Shown piece by piece: positions 17,155 to 25,236 of a stretch of 42,898 nt of DNA. Origin of the DNA: Actinomycetota bacterium. Its GTDB lineage: Bacteria; Actinomycetota; Actinomycetes; Nanopelagicales; Nanopelagicaceae. Each line of letters starts with the position of its first letter. The stretch's first letter is position 1. A program made the translations under genes and the position numbers. The stretch spans positions 1 to 42,898 of the forward strand of contig JAPLBA010000023.1 of assembly GCA_026393015.1 (NCBI GenBank). Direction: 5' to 3'. The notes below the pieces were generated by a model, which saw nothing but the letters and a program-made list of their open reading frames with translations, did no database searches and had not been told where the DNA came from.

Positions 17155-18335
17155 TGGGAAAGTTCGCTGCGCAATTCAAATCGATCAATCTCGGTTCACT
17201 TCGCAAACCTCGTCGTACCAAGTGGGGAAATAACGATAACGAGACTCTCTGCTCATGGGTCGCGGATATGGACTTCGGTATTGCTCCGGCTATAAAGAGC
17301 GCCATGGAAGAAATGATCCGCGATGAAGAGTTTGGCTATCCCTTCTGGGATCTTGATCCAGTAATTGTGGCTTTCGAGAGTCGCATGAAGGGCCTATACA
17401 ACTGGGCACCAATTCCTGAGCGGACAAAAGTTTTGAGCGATCTGATTCAAGTATTGCAAATTGTGTTACATCACTCCACGAAGCCAGGGGACGGAATTGC
17501 CATTCACGTTCCGGCATACAACAACTTCCTAGTAAATATAGAGGAAATGAATCGACGCATTGTTCCTCTCCAGATGGAATTTACTGAAGAGGGCTGGAAG
17601 TGCGATAACACTAATCTTGCGGCTCGCCTTAAGGCAGAGGGCGTAACAATGATCATTGTTATCAATCCGCAGAATCCCACAGGTCGAGTATTTACGCATG
17701 TTGAATTGACAGAACTTGCTGACGCAGCAAAAGAACTTGGTATTCCAGTGCTCTCCGATGAGATTCACTCTGACTTACTCTTCGATCAACACGTACACAT
17801 TCCATTTGCCTCATTAAGCACTGACGCGGCTGCTCGAACGATCACTACGACTTCGGCAACCAAAGGTTTTAATATTGCAGGTACTCGCACAGCAATCATG
17901 CACGTCGGTCCCGATGCGCTCTGGAATGAGATCTCGTCTCTTCCCATCGATTACTTCGGCGCTCCAAACACAATTGGTAAAGTCGCCACTGCTGTCGCTT
18001 GGAATGATTGCGACGATTGGCTTGATGATCTCAACGAACAACTTGCTACGAACCGGGCAATTATCAACGAGTGGGTGGACACTTTCGAGGGCAAGGTGAA
18101 GTACCACGCACCTGAGGCCACCTACTTAGCGTGGCTCGATCTTTCTCTGACCAAAGCGGGAGCTGCGCCAGAGGCAACGGAGTACATCTTGGAGCACGCC
18201 AAGGTCCGGCTAGCCACCGGCTCGGACTACTCCCAACACACAGTTATCGATACTCATTCGTGGGTGCGTTTGAACTTTGCTACTAACGAAGAGACCTTGC
18301 GAGAAATATTGAAGCGCGTGGGCTCCGTTCTTTAA
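17154..18335 (+). CDS. MalY/PatB-type PLP-dependent C-S lyase (aminotransferase class I/II)
   Basis: The 393-residue protein matches the MalY/PatB group: SWVADMDFGIAPAIK near the start, GYPFWD, NPQNPTGRVFT, Asp 202 in SDEIHSDL that binds the pyridine nitrogen, and the PLP lysine 237 in SATKGFNIAGTR. Such enzymes cleave cystathionine or other S-conjugates to thiol, pyruvate and ammonia. It is coupled to the DinB-like gene, so both may handle sulfur compounds; that link is inference. GGAGGCG within the upstream gene serves as its ribosome site. Confidence 0.87.
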   Translation: MGKFAAQFKSINLGSLRKPRRTKWGNNDNETLCSWVADMDFGIAPAIKSAMEEMIRDEEFGYPFWDLDPVIVAFESRMKGLYNWAPIPERTKVLSDLIQVLQIVLHHSTKPGDGIAIHVPAYNNFLVNIEEMNRRIVPLQMEFTEEGWKCDNTNLAARLKAEGVTMIIVINPQNPTGRVFTHVELTELADAAKELGIPVLSDEIHSDLLFDQHVHIPFASLSTDAAARTITTTSATKGFNIAGTRTAIMHVGPDALWNEISSLPIDYFGAPNTIGKVATAVAWNDCDDWLDDLNEQLATNRAIINEWVDTFEGKVKYHAPEATYLAWLDLSLTKAGAAPEATEYILEHAKVRLATGSDYSQHTVIDTHSWVRLNFATNEETLREILKRVGSVL

Positions 18336-18414
18336 AATTGGATCTAATTTTGGAATCGCGAGAATAAGTTGCTTCGACTACAGGGGAACTTTGTAAAGTC
18401 TTCAAATAAGAGTT

Positions 18415-18987
18415 TTAAAGACTTGAAATGAAGTCTTTACTCGAAAGTATCGTTGAGTTTGGAGCAAAGATCCTTTTCATCAAGAAGTTGGTGATCTCAG
18501 CATCAGCATCCAAGCAACAATCTTCAATAACGGAGATTTTAAAATCTCGATCTGAACCATCAACAAAAGTGGAAAGTACACAACCACTAGTGGCTACGCC
18601 AGCGAGAACTAAGTGCTTAATCTCTCTTACATTTAAGAGTTGTTCCAGTGACGTTGAGTGGAAGGCACTCACCCGATTCTTCGTGACGACTAACTGACCA
18701 GAATTTGCCGTCAATGCCTCGTGGAAATTACTTTCGGGGTCATCCTCAGTTAGTAAACCACGAGTCTTTACACCGCTAAAACGGACATTATTATCCGAGA
18801 TCTCGGGATAGCCTGATCGAAAAGCGACTCGCACGAGAATAACAAGCATCCCTGCATCCTCTGCCGCCTTCTTTACTGCGGCTACCTTCGGCATGAGTTC
18901 CGTACCTGCTTCACCGAATCGATTGATGATTGATTTTTGAAAATCCATCAGGAGTAGTGCAGTCGATAGGACGTTGAAATCAGCCAT
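18415..18987 (-). CDS. Isochorismatase-fold cysteine hydrolase
   Basis: The 190-residue protein has the cysteine hydrolase triad: Asp 15 (LLMDFQ), Lys 103 (VTKNRVSAF) and Cys 136 (GVATSGCVLST), with a typical cis-peptide region before the Cys. The family hydrolyses amides such as nicotinamide or ureido compounds, or enol ethers; this member's substrate is unknown. ATG 18987 has AAAGG upstream. A longer frame starting at 19050 would overlap the predicted promoter, so I reject it. It converges on the C-S lyase gene across 79 bases without a strong terminator. Confidence 0.86.
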   Translation of the reverse strand: MADFNVLSTALLLMDFQKSIINRFGEAGTELMPKVAAVKKAAEDAGMLVILVRVAFRSGYPEISDNNVRFSGVKTRGLLTEDDPESNFHEALTANSGQLVVTKNRVSAFHSTSLEQLLNVREIKHLVLAGVATSGCVLSTFVDGSDRDFKISVIEDCCLDADAEITNFLMKRIFAPNSTILSSKDFISSL

Positions 18988-19021
18988 GATCAACAAACCT
19001 TTCAATTTTTTCAATAGATCC

Positions 19022-19050
19022 GGTATAAAAACTCTTTTTAGTTTAGTCAA
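19022..19050 (-). promoter_or_regulatory. Promoter of the isochorismatase-fold gene
   Basis: TTGACT (19045-19050) and TATACC (19022-19027) on the minus strand are 17 bases apart. This places the transcript start near 19015, with a short leader carrying the AAAGG ribosome site. It is the best -35/-10 pair in the window. Confidence 0.55.
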
Positions 19051-19085
19051 ACTATCATCTATCTCCTATGAATTTGATCAATTTT

Positions 19086-19106
19086 CTCGATTCATTCCTC
19101 GATTCA
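19086..19106. repeat. Nine-base direct repeat upstream of the isochorismatase promoter
   Basis: CTCGATTCA occurs twice, at 19086-19094 and 19098-19106, three bases apart. The palindrome TTGATCAA lies just downstream toward the promoter. These could be regulator sites. The rest of the 280-base gap (18988-19267) shows no gene that I can support. Confidence 0.4.
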
Positions 19107-19267
19107 GTATGGGTCAACTAGCTATAAAACACTGATGCAGTCGCAGTGTGGCGTCGCATAGGCGTGAATGAATATAGGCACTCACGAAGCCTTCTTTCTT
19201 CGGATACCTTCGCAGTAAGATAGCGAGGTGAAAAGAAGCTTTCCCACCATCAACCATTGTGGTGACA

Positions 19268-20251
19268 TCAAGGATGTATCAAGACAGTGCGATAAACATC
19301 GAGTGGATTGCGGTTAGTCTCGATGATCACTTCTTCCAGGTCTGCAATGGGGCGGCGATGGGAGACCAACTCCCCCACCGGAATAACACCGGAAGAAACC
19401 AATTCGACTGCCTCTACGTAACGACCGCCACCACCATGAATCCCAATGAGAGATTGGTCTTTAAGTAGCAGATCTGCAATGCGAAGTGAATGCGATGAAG
19501 CGCCAATTGAAGCAAATACCCCTCCGAATCCCATCCAGTCGATAGCTAGTTGTGCTCCGGGAATCGAGGAAGAAGTTTCAACAGCAACTGCTCGCGCTCC
19601 AGTCGGTGAATGTGCGGGAGTTATCTCCGCTGGCGATATGCAGGTGATCCCCCAAGAGCGAACTTTTTCCCGTCGCGATGCCACCGTCTCCACCACAGTT
19701 ACTCGGTACCCAGCTACGGAAAGGACGCGGGCCGCCACGATTCCGATAGGACCTCCACCCACCACCAGCACGGGAGAATCACTCTTCACAACTGTTTTGA
19801 GCCTTTCGCGCAAATGTAGTGCGACACATACTGGTTCGAGAACAGTTCCTGCTTCATCGCTGAGTTCATCCGGAATCGGGATGGCATTTTCTTTTGGGAC
19901 CGTGAGGAATGCTGCAAAAGTTCCCGGAGCAGTCATTCCAAGAAATCTATATTCTGGACAAGCGTTTCTTCTCCCAGATGAGCAGTACGCACACGTGCGA
20001 CAACTGATTGCTGGATCTAGCACCACACGTTGACCAGTGCCGACCACTTCCCCGACTGCGTCATGGCCAAGGACTACGGGCATGAAGCCCCAGTCAGATT
20101 CGTAAAGATGAAGATCGGTGCCACAGACACCCGTGGCTCGTATCTTGACGAGTAACTCGCCATCCTGCGGAGTGGGGATATCCAGGTCACTGATTTCAAT
20201 AGTACGAAGCTCAGTTAAGGTCGGGGTTCTTCCACCAGCCACGCTTGCCAT
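19268..20251 (-). CDS. Zinc-dependent medium-chain dehydrogenase (sorbitol/threonine dehydrogenase-like)
   Basis: The 327-residue protein has the catalytic zinc residues Cys 43 (GVCGTD) and His 63 (GHD), four structural zinc cysteines at 84, 87, 90 and 98, and the NAD fold VLVVGGGPIGIVAA. It oxidises an alcohol or polyol with NAD(P); the exact substrate is not clear. Residue 64 is Asp where most members have Glu (GHE). The ATG follows a TTGAGG-16-TAGACT promoter by six bases, which suggests a leaderless mRNA. No sugar transport or kinase gene is adjacent. Confidence 0.85.
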   Translation of the reverse strand: MASVAGGRTPTLTELRTIEISDLDIPTPQDGELLVKIRATGVCGTDLHLYESDWGFMPVVLGHDAVGEVVGTGQRVVLDPAISCRTCAYCSSGRRNACPEYRFLGMTAPGTFAAFLTVPKENAIPIPDELSDEAGTVLEPVCVALHLRERLKTVVKSDSPVLVVGGGPIGIVAARVLSVAGYRVTVVETVASRREKVRSWGITCISPAEITPAHSPTGARAVAVETSSSIPGAQLAIDWMGFGGVFASIGASSHSLRIADLLLKDQSLIGIHGGGGRYVEAVELVSSGVIPVGELVSHRRPIADLEEVIIETNRNPLDVYRTVLIHP

Positions 20252-20257
20252 AGGGAG

Positions 20258-20285
20258 AGTCTAGGGCTTAGTAAACGGGCCTCAA
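20258..20285 (-). promoter_or_regulatory. Leaderless promoter of the zinc dehydrogenase
   Basis: On the minus strand TTGAGG (20280-20285) and TAGACT (20258-20263) are 16 bases apart, and six bases separate the -10 from ATG 20251. The layout matches the promoter at 1947-1974. Confidence 0.6.
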
Positions 20286-21356
20286 TTGCCCCACCATGGG
20301 GCAGACAAATGGGTCAGAATTCTTGCTCAGCCCAACCTCATTGAGATGGCGCATTACGACCATGTAGCTAGAGATGAGATTCATTTCGACTAGAGGAACG
20401 CCGCGCTCTGAACAGAACTCCACCACGATCTTATGAGCTTTCGCCAAGTGTGGACGCGCCATGGAGGGGAAGAGGTGGTGTTCTACCTGACGGTTAAGCC
20501 CGCCCATGAGATTGTCCGTCAGCCAACTGCCACGGATATTGCGGCTAGTGAGTACCTGACGTTGGAAGAAATCAATCTTGGAATCTCGCTCGATAAGAGG
20601 CATCCCTTTGTGATTAGGTGCAAAGGCAGCGCCCATAAAGAACCCAAACATCATCATCATGAAGACCCATAACGCCATTGCCCAGAGCCAACCAAACATC
20701 AGTGCCATCGCAATATACGGAGCTGTCTGGCGTACAAGCATGAGACCAAATTCAAGGAATCGGATTCCTAACTTGCGATCCTTGCGACCTAGGCCGATAA
20801 AACTATCTGCTAGGAGATCAAAACCAGTGAAGAGCAGGAGCAAAGGAAAGAGATAACCCTGACGATCGCTCAGCCAGCGCTCCAGACCCTTTTTCTCATT
20901 GCGAGACTCCACAGTAAAACTGAGGACACGAATATTGATGTCCGGATCCTCGCCGATGAAGTTAGGTTTCTGATGATGCTTATTGTGCTTGCGTAACCAA
21001 AACCCATAACTGAGCCCAGCAAAGAGATTAGCCAAGATGAGGCCAACCCAGTCATTAGCTTTATTATTTCGAAAGATCTGACGGTGCGCGGCCTCGTGTG
21101 CGATGAACCCATACTGCGCGCTCAGCACGCCAAGCAGTCCGGCCATCAAAAAACCTAAAAGGATCCAAGCACTATTACTATTGGTGAAGAAACTGAGGAA
21201 ACCTCCTCCCACCCAGAGCCCAGACGCAATAACAGAGAAAATGATGAGTCGAATGACGTAAAAGGAGGGCTTCTTCTTCAGGAGCCCAGCATCCATTACA
21301 CGCGCCAAGATTTCACTGAAGGCCGTGGGCACTGTGCGATGGGCGAGAATTGTCAT
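20268..21356 (-). CDS. Membrane fatty-acid desaturase
   Basis: The 362-residue membrane protein has the three histidine boxes of front-end or acyl desaturases: HEAAH (87-91), HNKHH (124-128) and QVEHH (290-294). These bind two irons and insert a double bond into acyl chains. Four or more hydrophobic segments surround them. QxxHH in the third box fits linoleoyl-CoA/delta-6-like or mycobacterial DesA3-like enzymes. There is no fused cytochrome b5. It would adjust membrane fluidity. The ATG has no ribosome site but follows TAGACT by six bases. Confidence 0.88.
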   Translation of the reverse strand: MTILAHRTVPTAFSEILARVMDAGLLKKKPSFYVIRLIIFSVIASGLWVGGGFLSFFTNSNSAWILLGFLMAGLLGVLSAQYGFIAHEAAHRQIFRNNKANDWVGLILANLFAGLSYGFWLRKHNKHHQKPNFIGEDPDINIRVLSFTVESRNEKKGLERWLSDRQGYLFPLLLLFTGFDLLADSFIGLGRKDRKLGIRFLEFGLMLVRQTAPYIAMALMFGWLWAMALWVFMMMMFGFFMGAAFAPNHKGMPLIERDSKIDFFQRQVLTSRNIRGSWLTDNLMGGLNRQVEHHLFPSMARPHLAKAHKIVVEFCSERGVPLVEMNLISSYMVVMRHLNEVGLSKNSDPFVCPMVGQLRPVY

Positions 21357-21362
21357 GCGCTC

Positions 21363-21368
21363 AGTCTA
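21363..21368 (-). promoter_or_regulatory. -10 element of leaderless desaturase promoter
   Basis: TAGACT on the minus strand ends six bases before ATG 21356, the same hexamer and spacing as the dehydrogenase gene next to it. There is no clear -35 box. Confidence 0.5.
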
Positions 21369-21456
21369 GTCGGGATCACCCCTGCCCACCTGGCGAGACG
21401 CAGACACCTTTCCCGGTCTTCTAAAGTGCCCACAGAAAGCTCCGTGACCCCATTAT

Positions 21457-21487
21457 TTGAGTCTGAAGGGGGAAAGAGCCGTAGAAT
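21457..21487 (+). promoter_or_regulatory. Possible promoter of the ion-channel gene
   Basis: TTGAGT (21457-21462) and TAGAAT (21482-21487) are 19 bases apart. The transcript would start near 21494 and carry the GGGAG ribosome site (21514-21518). The spacing is long, so this is tentative. Confidence 0.35.
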
Positions 21488-21526
21488 CAACTCATTGTTT
21501 AACGACTGGTCGAGGGAGTTTTTACA

Positions 21527-23428
21527 TTGGCATCTAATCCAAATAAGCCGAATGCGATTCGAGAAGGCTTAGACAGAATTATCGCAAAAGGAAGCCTCTC
21601 GTTTGTCTTCCTCATTTTTCTTGTTGGGTTAGTGGTCAACTTCGTCGTCGCCGCCATCACCGCACTGGTGGAATTGGAACCTAAAGAGAACTATTTAAGC
21701 AAGCTCGCGAACGAAATGTGGATAAATGTAAATTTCACTTTCCTCGGGGGCAGTGGACCGGACCATTTCTGGGCTCGAGTATTTATTCCTATAACTGCCG
21801 TGCTTGCTATCGGCGTTACCGCAATCATCTTTGCTTATACGACAAATAAGCTCTCCGATTACTTAACAGAGCTACGTAAAGGTAAGTCACCCATCACTTT
21901 CACCGGCCACACATTAATTCTCGGATGGTCAAATCGCATCTACTCAGTCATCAGAGAATTAGATATCGCCAATCAGAACCAAAAGAATCCCGTAATTGTG
22001 GTCTTTAGCAATATGGATAGAGGTGAGATGGAAACTTTGCTTAAGGCAAATCTCGGTGATGTAAAGCATACAAAAATTATCACGCGTGAGGGTGATCCCA
22101 CTAATATTAATGAGCTCACACGAGCGAATGCGCCTGGCTCTAAATCCATCATCATTCTCGACGCCTCAAGCGATAGCGATGCCACTGTTATTTCTACGAT
22201 TCTGGCAATTCAAGCGATAGATAAATCATCGCTAGTGCCGATAGTCGCCGAAATGGATAGCGATCTCTATTCGGAGGCACTAGAAGAGAGCCTCGAAAGA
22301 AGTATCTCGATCGTAAGATCGAATCAACTCATCACTCGAATCACGGCGCAGAGTACAAGAGCCGCTGGCCTCACCCCCGTTTTGCTCGATCTCTTGGACT
22401 TCGATGGCGATGAGATCTATTTTGGATTGGCTACCGAGTTGATTGGTCATACCTACGGAGATTCCCTTACAGCTTTTGAAGAGGCGGCCATTATCGGGCT
22501 GCGAAATAGCGAGGGTATAATTTTTGTAAATCCTCCAGGAGACACAGTAATTGGCGAGGGTGATCACGTAATTGCAATCGCAAAAGATGATGATCGCATC
22601 ATCTTTGCCGGACTTGCACCAGAGTTAGACTCAATCAAAAATCAAGCGCGCGAATTAGCCGCACATACATATCGTGAGCCGGAACGAATTTTGGTCCTTG
22701 GCTGGTCACAGATGGGTCACAACGTGATTAGTGAAATGTTGCCATTCCTTCCCCCCAATTCTACGTTGCAAGTAATTGCGGACTCAAGAATTGCAGACAT
22801 CTCTGGACTCACTGGTGACCCTTTCCCTGGGCTAGCAATCACGTATACCGAAGCACCTACAACTGTTGGGCAGCTTGCCGATTCAGTGAGTGGGACAAGG
22901 TACGACGAAGTGATGATTTTGGCTTACCGAGAGGGAGTTTCAGCCCACGATGCAGACTCACGGACGCTTGCCACCATCCTCGTCATGAATCGCCTATTTT
23001 CTGTAGAAAATAACGGAGTAGAGCCAACACGATTGATCGCCGAATTACTGGACTCCAAGAATCTTCCGCTCGCAAAAGTGGCTTCAGCTGATGACCTTGT
23101 AATGAGCGACAATTTAGCAGCGCTCCTCATCGCCCAGCTATCAGAGAATGCCGATCTCAAACCGATATTTGATGATCTCTTTGATATCCAAGGTGCAACG
23201 ATAAACATTTATCCGATAGAGCGGTATGTCCCTCTGGGCCAGGACATTTCCTTCCAGGAATTAGTCGCACACGCATACTCCTTTGGAGAATCCGCGATTG
23301 GCTATCGAATAGATCTAGACCATCGGGAAGACGCCCAAGCGGGCGTTCGCCTTAATCCCTCTAAATCCATTCGATTTACGCCAGCGGCTGGTGACGGACT
23401 CATTGTTGTCGGTCCCGCAACCGTGTAA
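21527..23428 (+). CDS. CASTOR/POLLUX-type ion channel
   Basis: The 633-residue protein starts at TTG behind GGGAG; the next in-frame Met lies past the first helix. Two hydrophobic helices (about 22-50 and 83-107) flank a pore-loop region with NFTFLGG. Two cytosolic RCK/TrkA-like domains follow: GHTLILGWSNRIYSVIRELD (about 126-145), and a second beginning RILVLGWSQMGHNVISEM. The family includes plant CASTOR/POLLUX channels and many actinobacterial proteins. It probably conducts K+ or other cations under ligand control. Substrate and ligand are inferred. A PlsC-like gene follows on the same strand. Confidence 0.82.
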   Translation: MASNPNKPNAIREGLDRIIAKGSLSFVFLIFLVGLVVNFVVAAITALVELEPKENYLSKLANEMWINVNFTFLGGSGPDHFWARVFIPITAVLAIGVTAIIFAYTTNKLSDYLTELRKGKSPITFTGHTLILGWSNRIYSVIRELDIANQNQKNPVIVVFSNMDRGEMETLLKANLGDVKHTKIITREGDPTNINELTRANAPGSKSIIILDASSDSDATVISTILAIQAIDKSSLVPIVAEMDSDLYSEALEESLERSISIVRSNQLITRITAQSTRAAGLTPVLLDLLDFDGDEIYFGLATELIGHTYGDSLTAFEEAAIIGLRNSEGIIFVNPPGDTVIGEGDHVIAIAKDDDRIIFAGLAPELDSIKNQARELAAHTYREPERILVLGWSQMGHNVISEMLPFLPPNSTLQVIADSRIADISGLTGDPFPGLAITYTEAPTTVGQLADSVSGTRYDEVMILAYREGVSAHDADSRTLATILVMNRLFSVENNGVEPTRLIAELLDSKNLPLAKVASADDLVMSDNLAALLIAQLSENADLKPIFDDLFDIQGATINIYPIERYVPLGQDISFQELVAHAYSFGESAIGYRIDLDHREDAQAGVRLNPSKSIRFTPAAGDGLIVVGPATV

Positions 23429-23480
23429 CTGTCACTACTAGTTTTCTACATCTTAAAACGTGTTTTATCGCTCACGATGT

Positions 23481-23486
23481 TAGGAT
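23481..23486 (+). promoter_or_regulatory. -10 element of leaderless plsC promoter
   Basis: TAGGAT ends six bases before the GTG start at 23493. There is no Shine-Dalgarno site in between and no clear -35 box. Confidence 0.5.
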
Positions 23487-23492
23487 TCTGAT

Positions 23493-24197
23493 GTGACTTT
23501 ACCTCGAAAAATTGGTGCCTGGTATTGGTTCGCCTCATCCGTAGCACGTCCAGTCGCCTTTCTAATTTGCAAGCGTGAGTGGCGTGGTCGCTTGAATATT
23601 CCTACTACTGGCTCAGCGATGATTATCGCAAATCATATTTCGATGGTTGATCCTCTGCTGTTTGCACATTTCGTTTTTATGAGTGGGCGCGCGCCAAAGG
23701 TCTTCATTAAAGCTTCGCTTTTCAAGATTCCCTTTCTTGGCAAAATCTTCGTAAAGACAGGGCAATTGCGAGTACCTCGGGACTCTCAAGTGATATCCAA
23801 TGTCATGGATGAAGCTAAGTCGGCCCTTTCTCGCGGGGATCTTGTGAGTATCTACCCCGAAGGAACCATTACCCGAGAGCCCAATCTTTGGCCCATGAAG
23901 GGCAAGCAAGGCGCCGCAAGATTAGCCCTGGAAACAAACGTTCCAGTGATCCCATGCGCCCAATGGGGCGCCCAGCAGCTTCTCCCGCCCTATGGCAAGA
24001 GATTTAGCTTCTTCCCAAGGCCCACGAGCATCGTTCACGCCGGTCCCCCTGCAGACCTCTCCAGATGGCAGGGCAAAGAGGTGACCAAGGAAGTTCTTGA
24101 TGAAGTTACCGAGTATTTCATGGGTCTTATCACGGCGCTATTGGAGAAAATTCGCCAAGAAGAGGCTCCAAAAATTCGCTTTGTCTACGAAAAGTAA
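23493..24197 (+). CDS. 1-acyl-sn-glycerol-3-phosphate acyltransferase (PlsC family)
   Basis: The 234-residue protein has the acyltransferase motif I NHISMVD (His 48, Asp 53), a middle FIKASLFKIPFLG and motif III YPEGT (121-125). It transfers acyl chains to lysophosphatidic acid in phospholipid synthesis at the membrane. An N-terminal hydrophobic stretch may associate with the membrane. The start is GTG with a leaderless -10 signal. It converges on the patatin gene 11 bases away. Substrate specificity could be broader than lysophosphatidate. Confidence 0.87.
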   Translation: MTLPRKIGAWYWFASSVARPVAFLICKREWRGRLNIPTTGSAMIIANHISMVDPLLFAHFVFMSGRAPKVFIKASLFKIPFLGKIFVKTGQLRVPRDSQVISNVMDEAKSALSRGDLVSIYPEGTITREPNLWPMKGKQGAARLALETNVPVIPCAQWGAQQLLPPYGKRFSFFPRPTSIVHAGPPADLSRWQGKEVTKEVLDEVTEYFMGLITALLEKIRQEEAPKIRFVYEK

Positions 24198-24208
24198 ATA
24201 AAGACCGG

Positions 24209-25150
24209 TTATGAAATACGATTACATAGTTGATCTATAACCGCCGAATTTTCCTCAATCATTTTGAGGCCAATTTCACGAACCGCTGCCATATTTTCTG
24301 GCCGAGCATCATCAATAGCGCTTCGACCATCCTTGAAGACCGGCGTAATACGGAAATAGTGGGCTTTTCTTAAGATGTGAGACAACTGCCAGTCGATGCT
24401 TAAATTGCTCGCCTGAGAAGTGATGTCAAATAGTGGACGTGCCCATTTAACAAGGCCCCAATCTTTGGTGTCGTCATAGGTCAAGTCTTTAGAAATCGAT
24501 CCAGTGCCTAAGGAAACTACCGTCATATCATCTTCATCGAATCCCAACGACTGCGCATGAGCAAACGCACACATTGCGGGATTATTGGCAAAGACAGCGC
24601 CGTCAATATATGCCCTCTCACCAGCATGATGTTGGTTCGGCTCAAAAAAAGTCGGAGCCGAGCTGGTAGAACGCGCGACGAAACGCATGCTGTGATTTTC
24701 ATTGGGGTCTTCTAGGGCTGCTGAACGAGTAAAGAAATGTGGCACTCCCTTCTCCACTTCGTAAGCAGGAATGAGCACCTCAACTCGAGATTCGCTCATG
24801 AGCGAATCCCCAAAAAGTTCCTCAAGAACGCTCTCAAAGCCATCAGCGTTGTATTTCTCGTGCGTTACTCCACGCAATAAATCTAATTTCCCAGTCTTCT
24901 TAAAGGGAAAAATAGTGCTGAAAGAACGCGAATAAAGCTCATCGATTCCATCAGCGCTCCAGAATGCAGATCCGTCTTTCGCCGCACGCGTCATCGCTAG
25001 GGCAATTTGCCCTCCGGCCGAGGTGCCAGCAATCAGATCGAAGCAATCAGAGAGCGGCTTTCCCATCCGCCTCTCTATTTCACAGAGCACAACCCCTGGG
25101 ATGAGACCCCGGACGCCACCACCATCAATCGAGAGAATTCGATAACTCAT
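24209..25150 (-). CDS. Patatin-like phospholipase
   Basis: The 313-residue protein has the patatin active site: oxyanion loop DGGGVRG (9-15), nucleophile Ser 44 in GTSAGG, and catalytic Asp 183 in YIDGAVFANNP. It hydrolyses acyl groups from lipids. There is no signal peptide, so it should act in the cytoplasm or be delivered to a membrane. ATG 25150 has a strong GAAGGGGAAG ribosome site. A longer frame to 25315 would overlap the secreted protein gene and is rejected. Patatins also serve as effectors in some anti-phage systems (CapV), but no cyclase gene is present here. Confidence 0.85.
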   Translation of the reverse strand: MSYRILSIDGGGVRGLIPGVVLCEIERRMGKPLSDCFDLIAGTSAGGQIALAMTRAAKDGSAFWSADGIDELYSRSFSTIFPFKKTGKLDLLRGVTHEKYNADGFESVLEELFGDSLMSESRVEVLIPAYEVEKGVPHFFTRSAALEDPNENHSMRFVARSTSSAPTFFEPNQHHAGERAYIDGAVFANNPAMCAFAHAQSLGFDEDDMTVVSLGTGSISKDLTYDDTKDWGLVKWARPLFDITSQASNLSIDWQLSHILRKAHYFRITPVFKDGRSAIDDARPENMAAVREIGLKMIEENSAVIDQLCNRIS

Positions 25151-25236
25151 AAACTTCCCCTTCGCATGAGAATTTAATTTTTCGACAGGACACACATTAA
25201 CTCGTGGGTTCCACCCTAGAAACAATCTCAAAGTTG

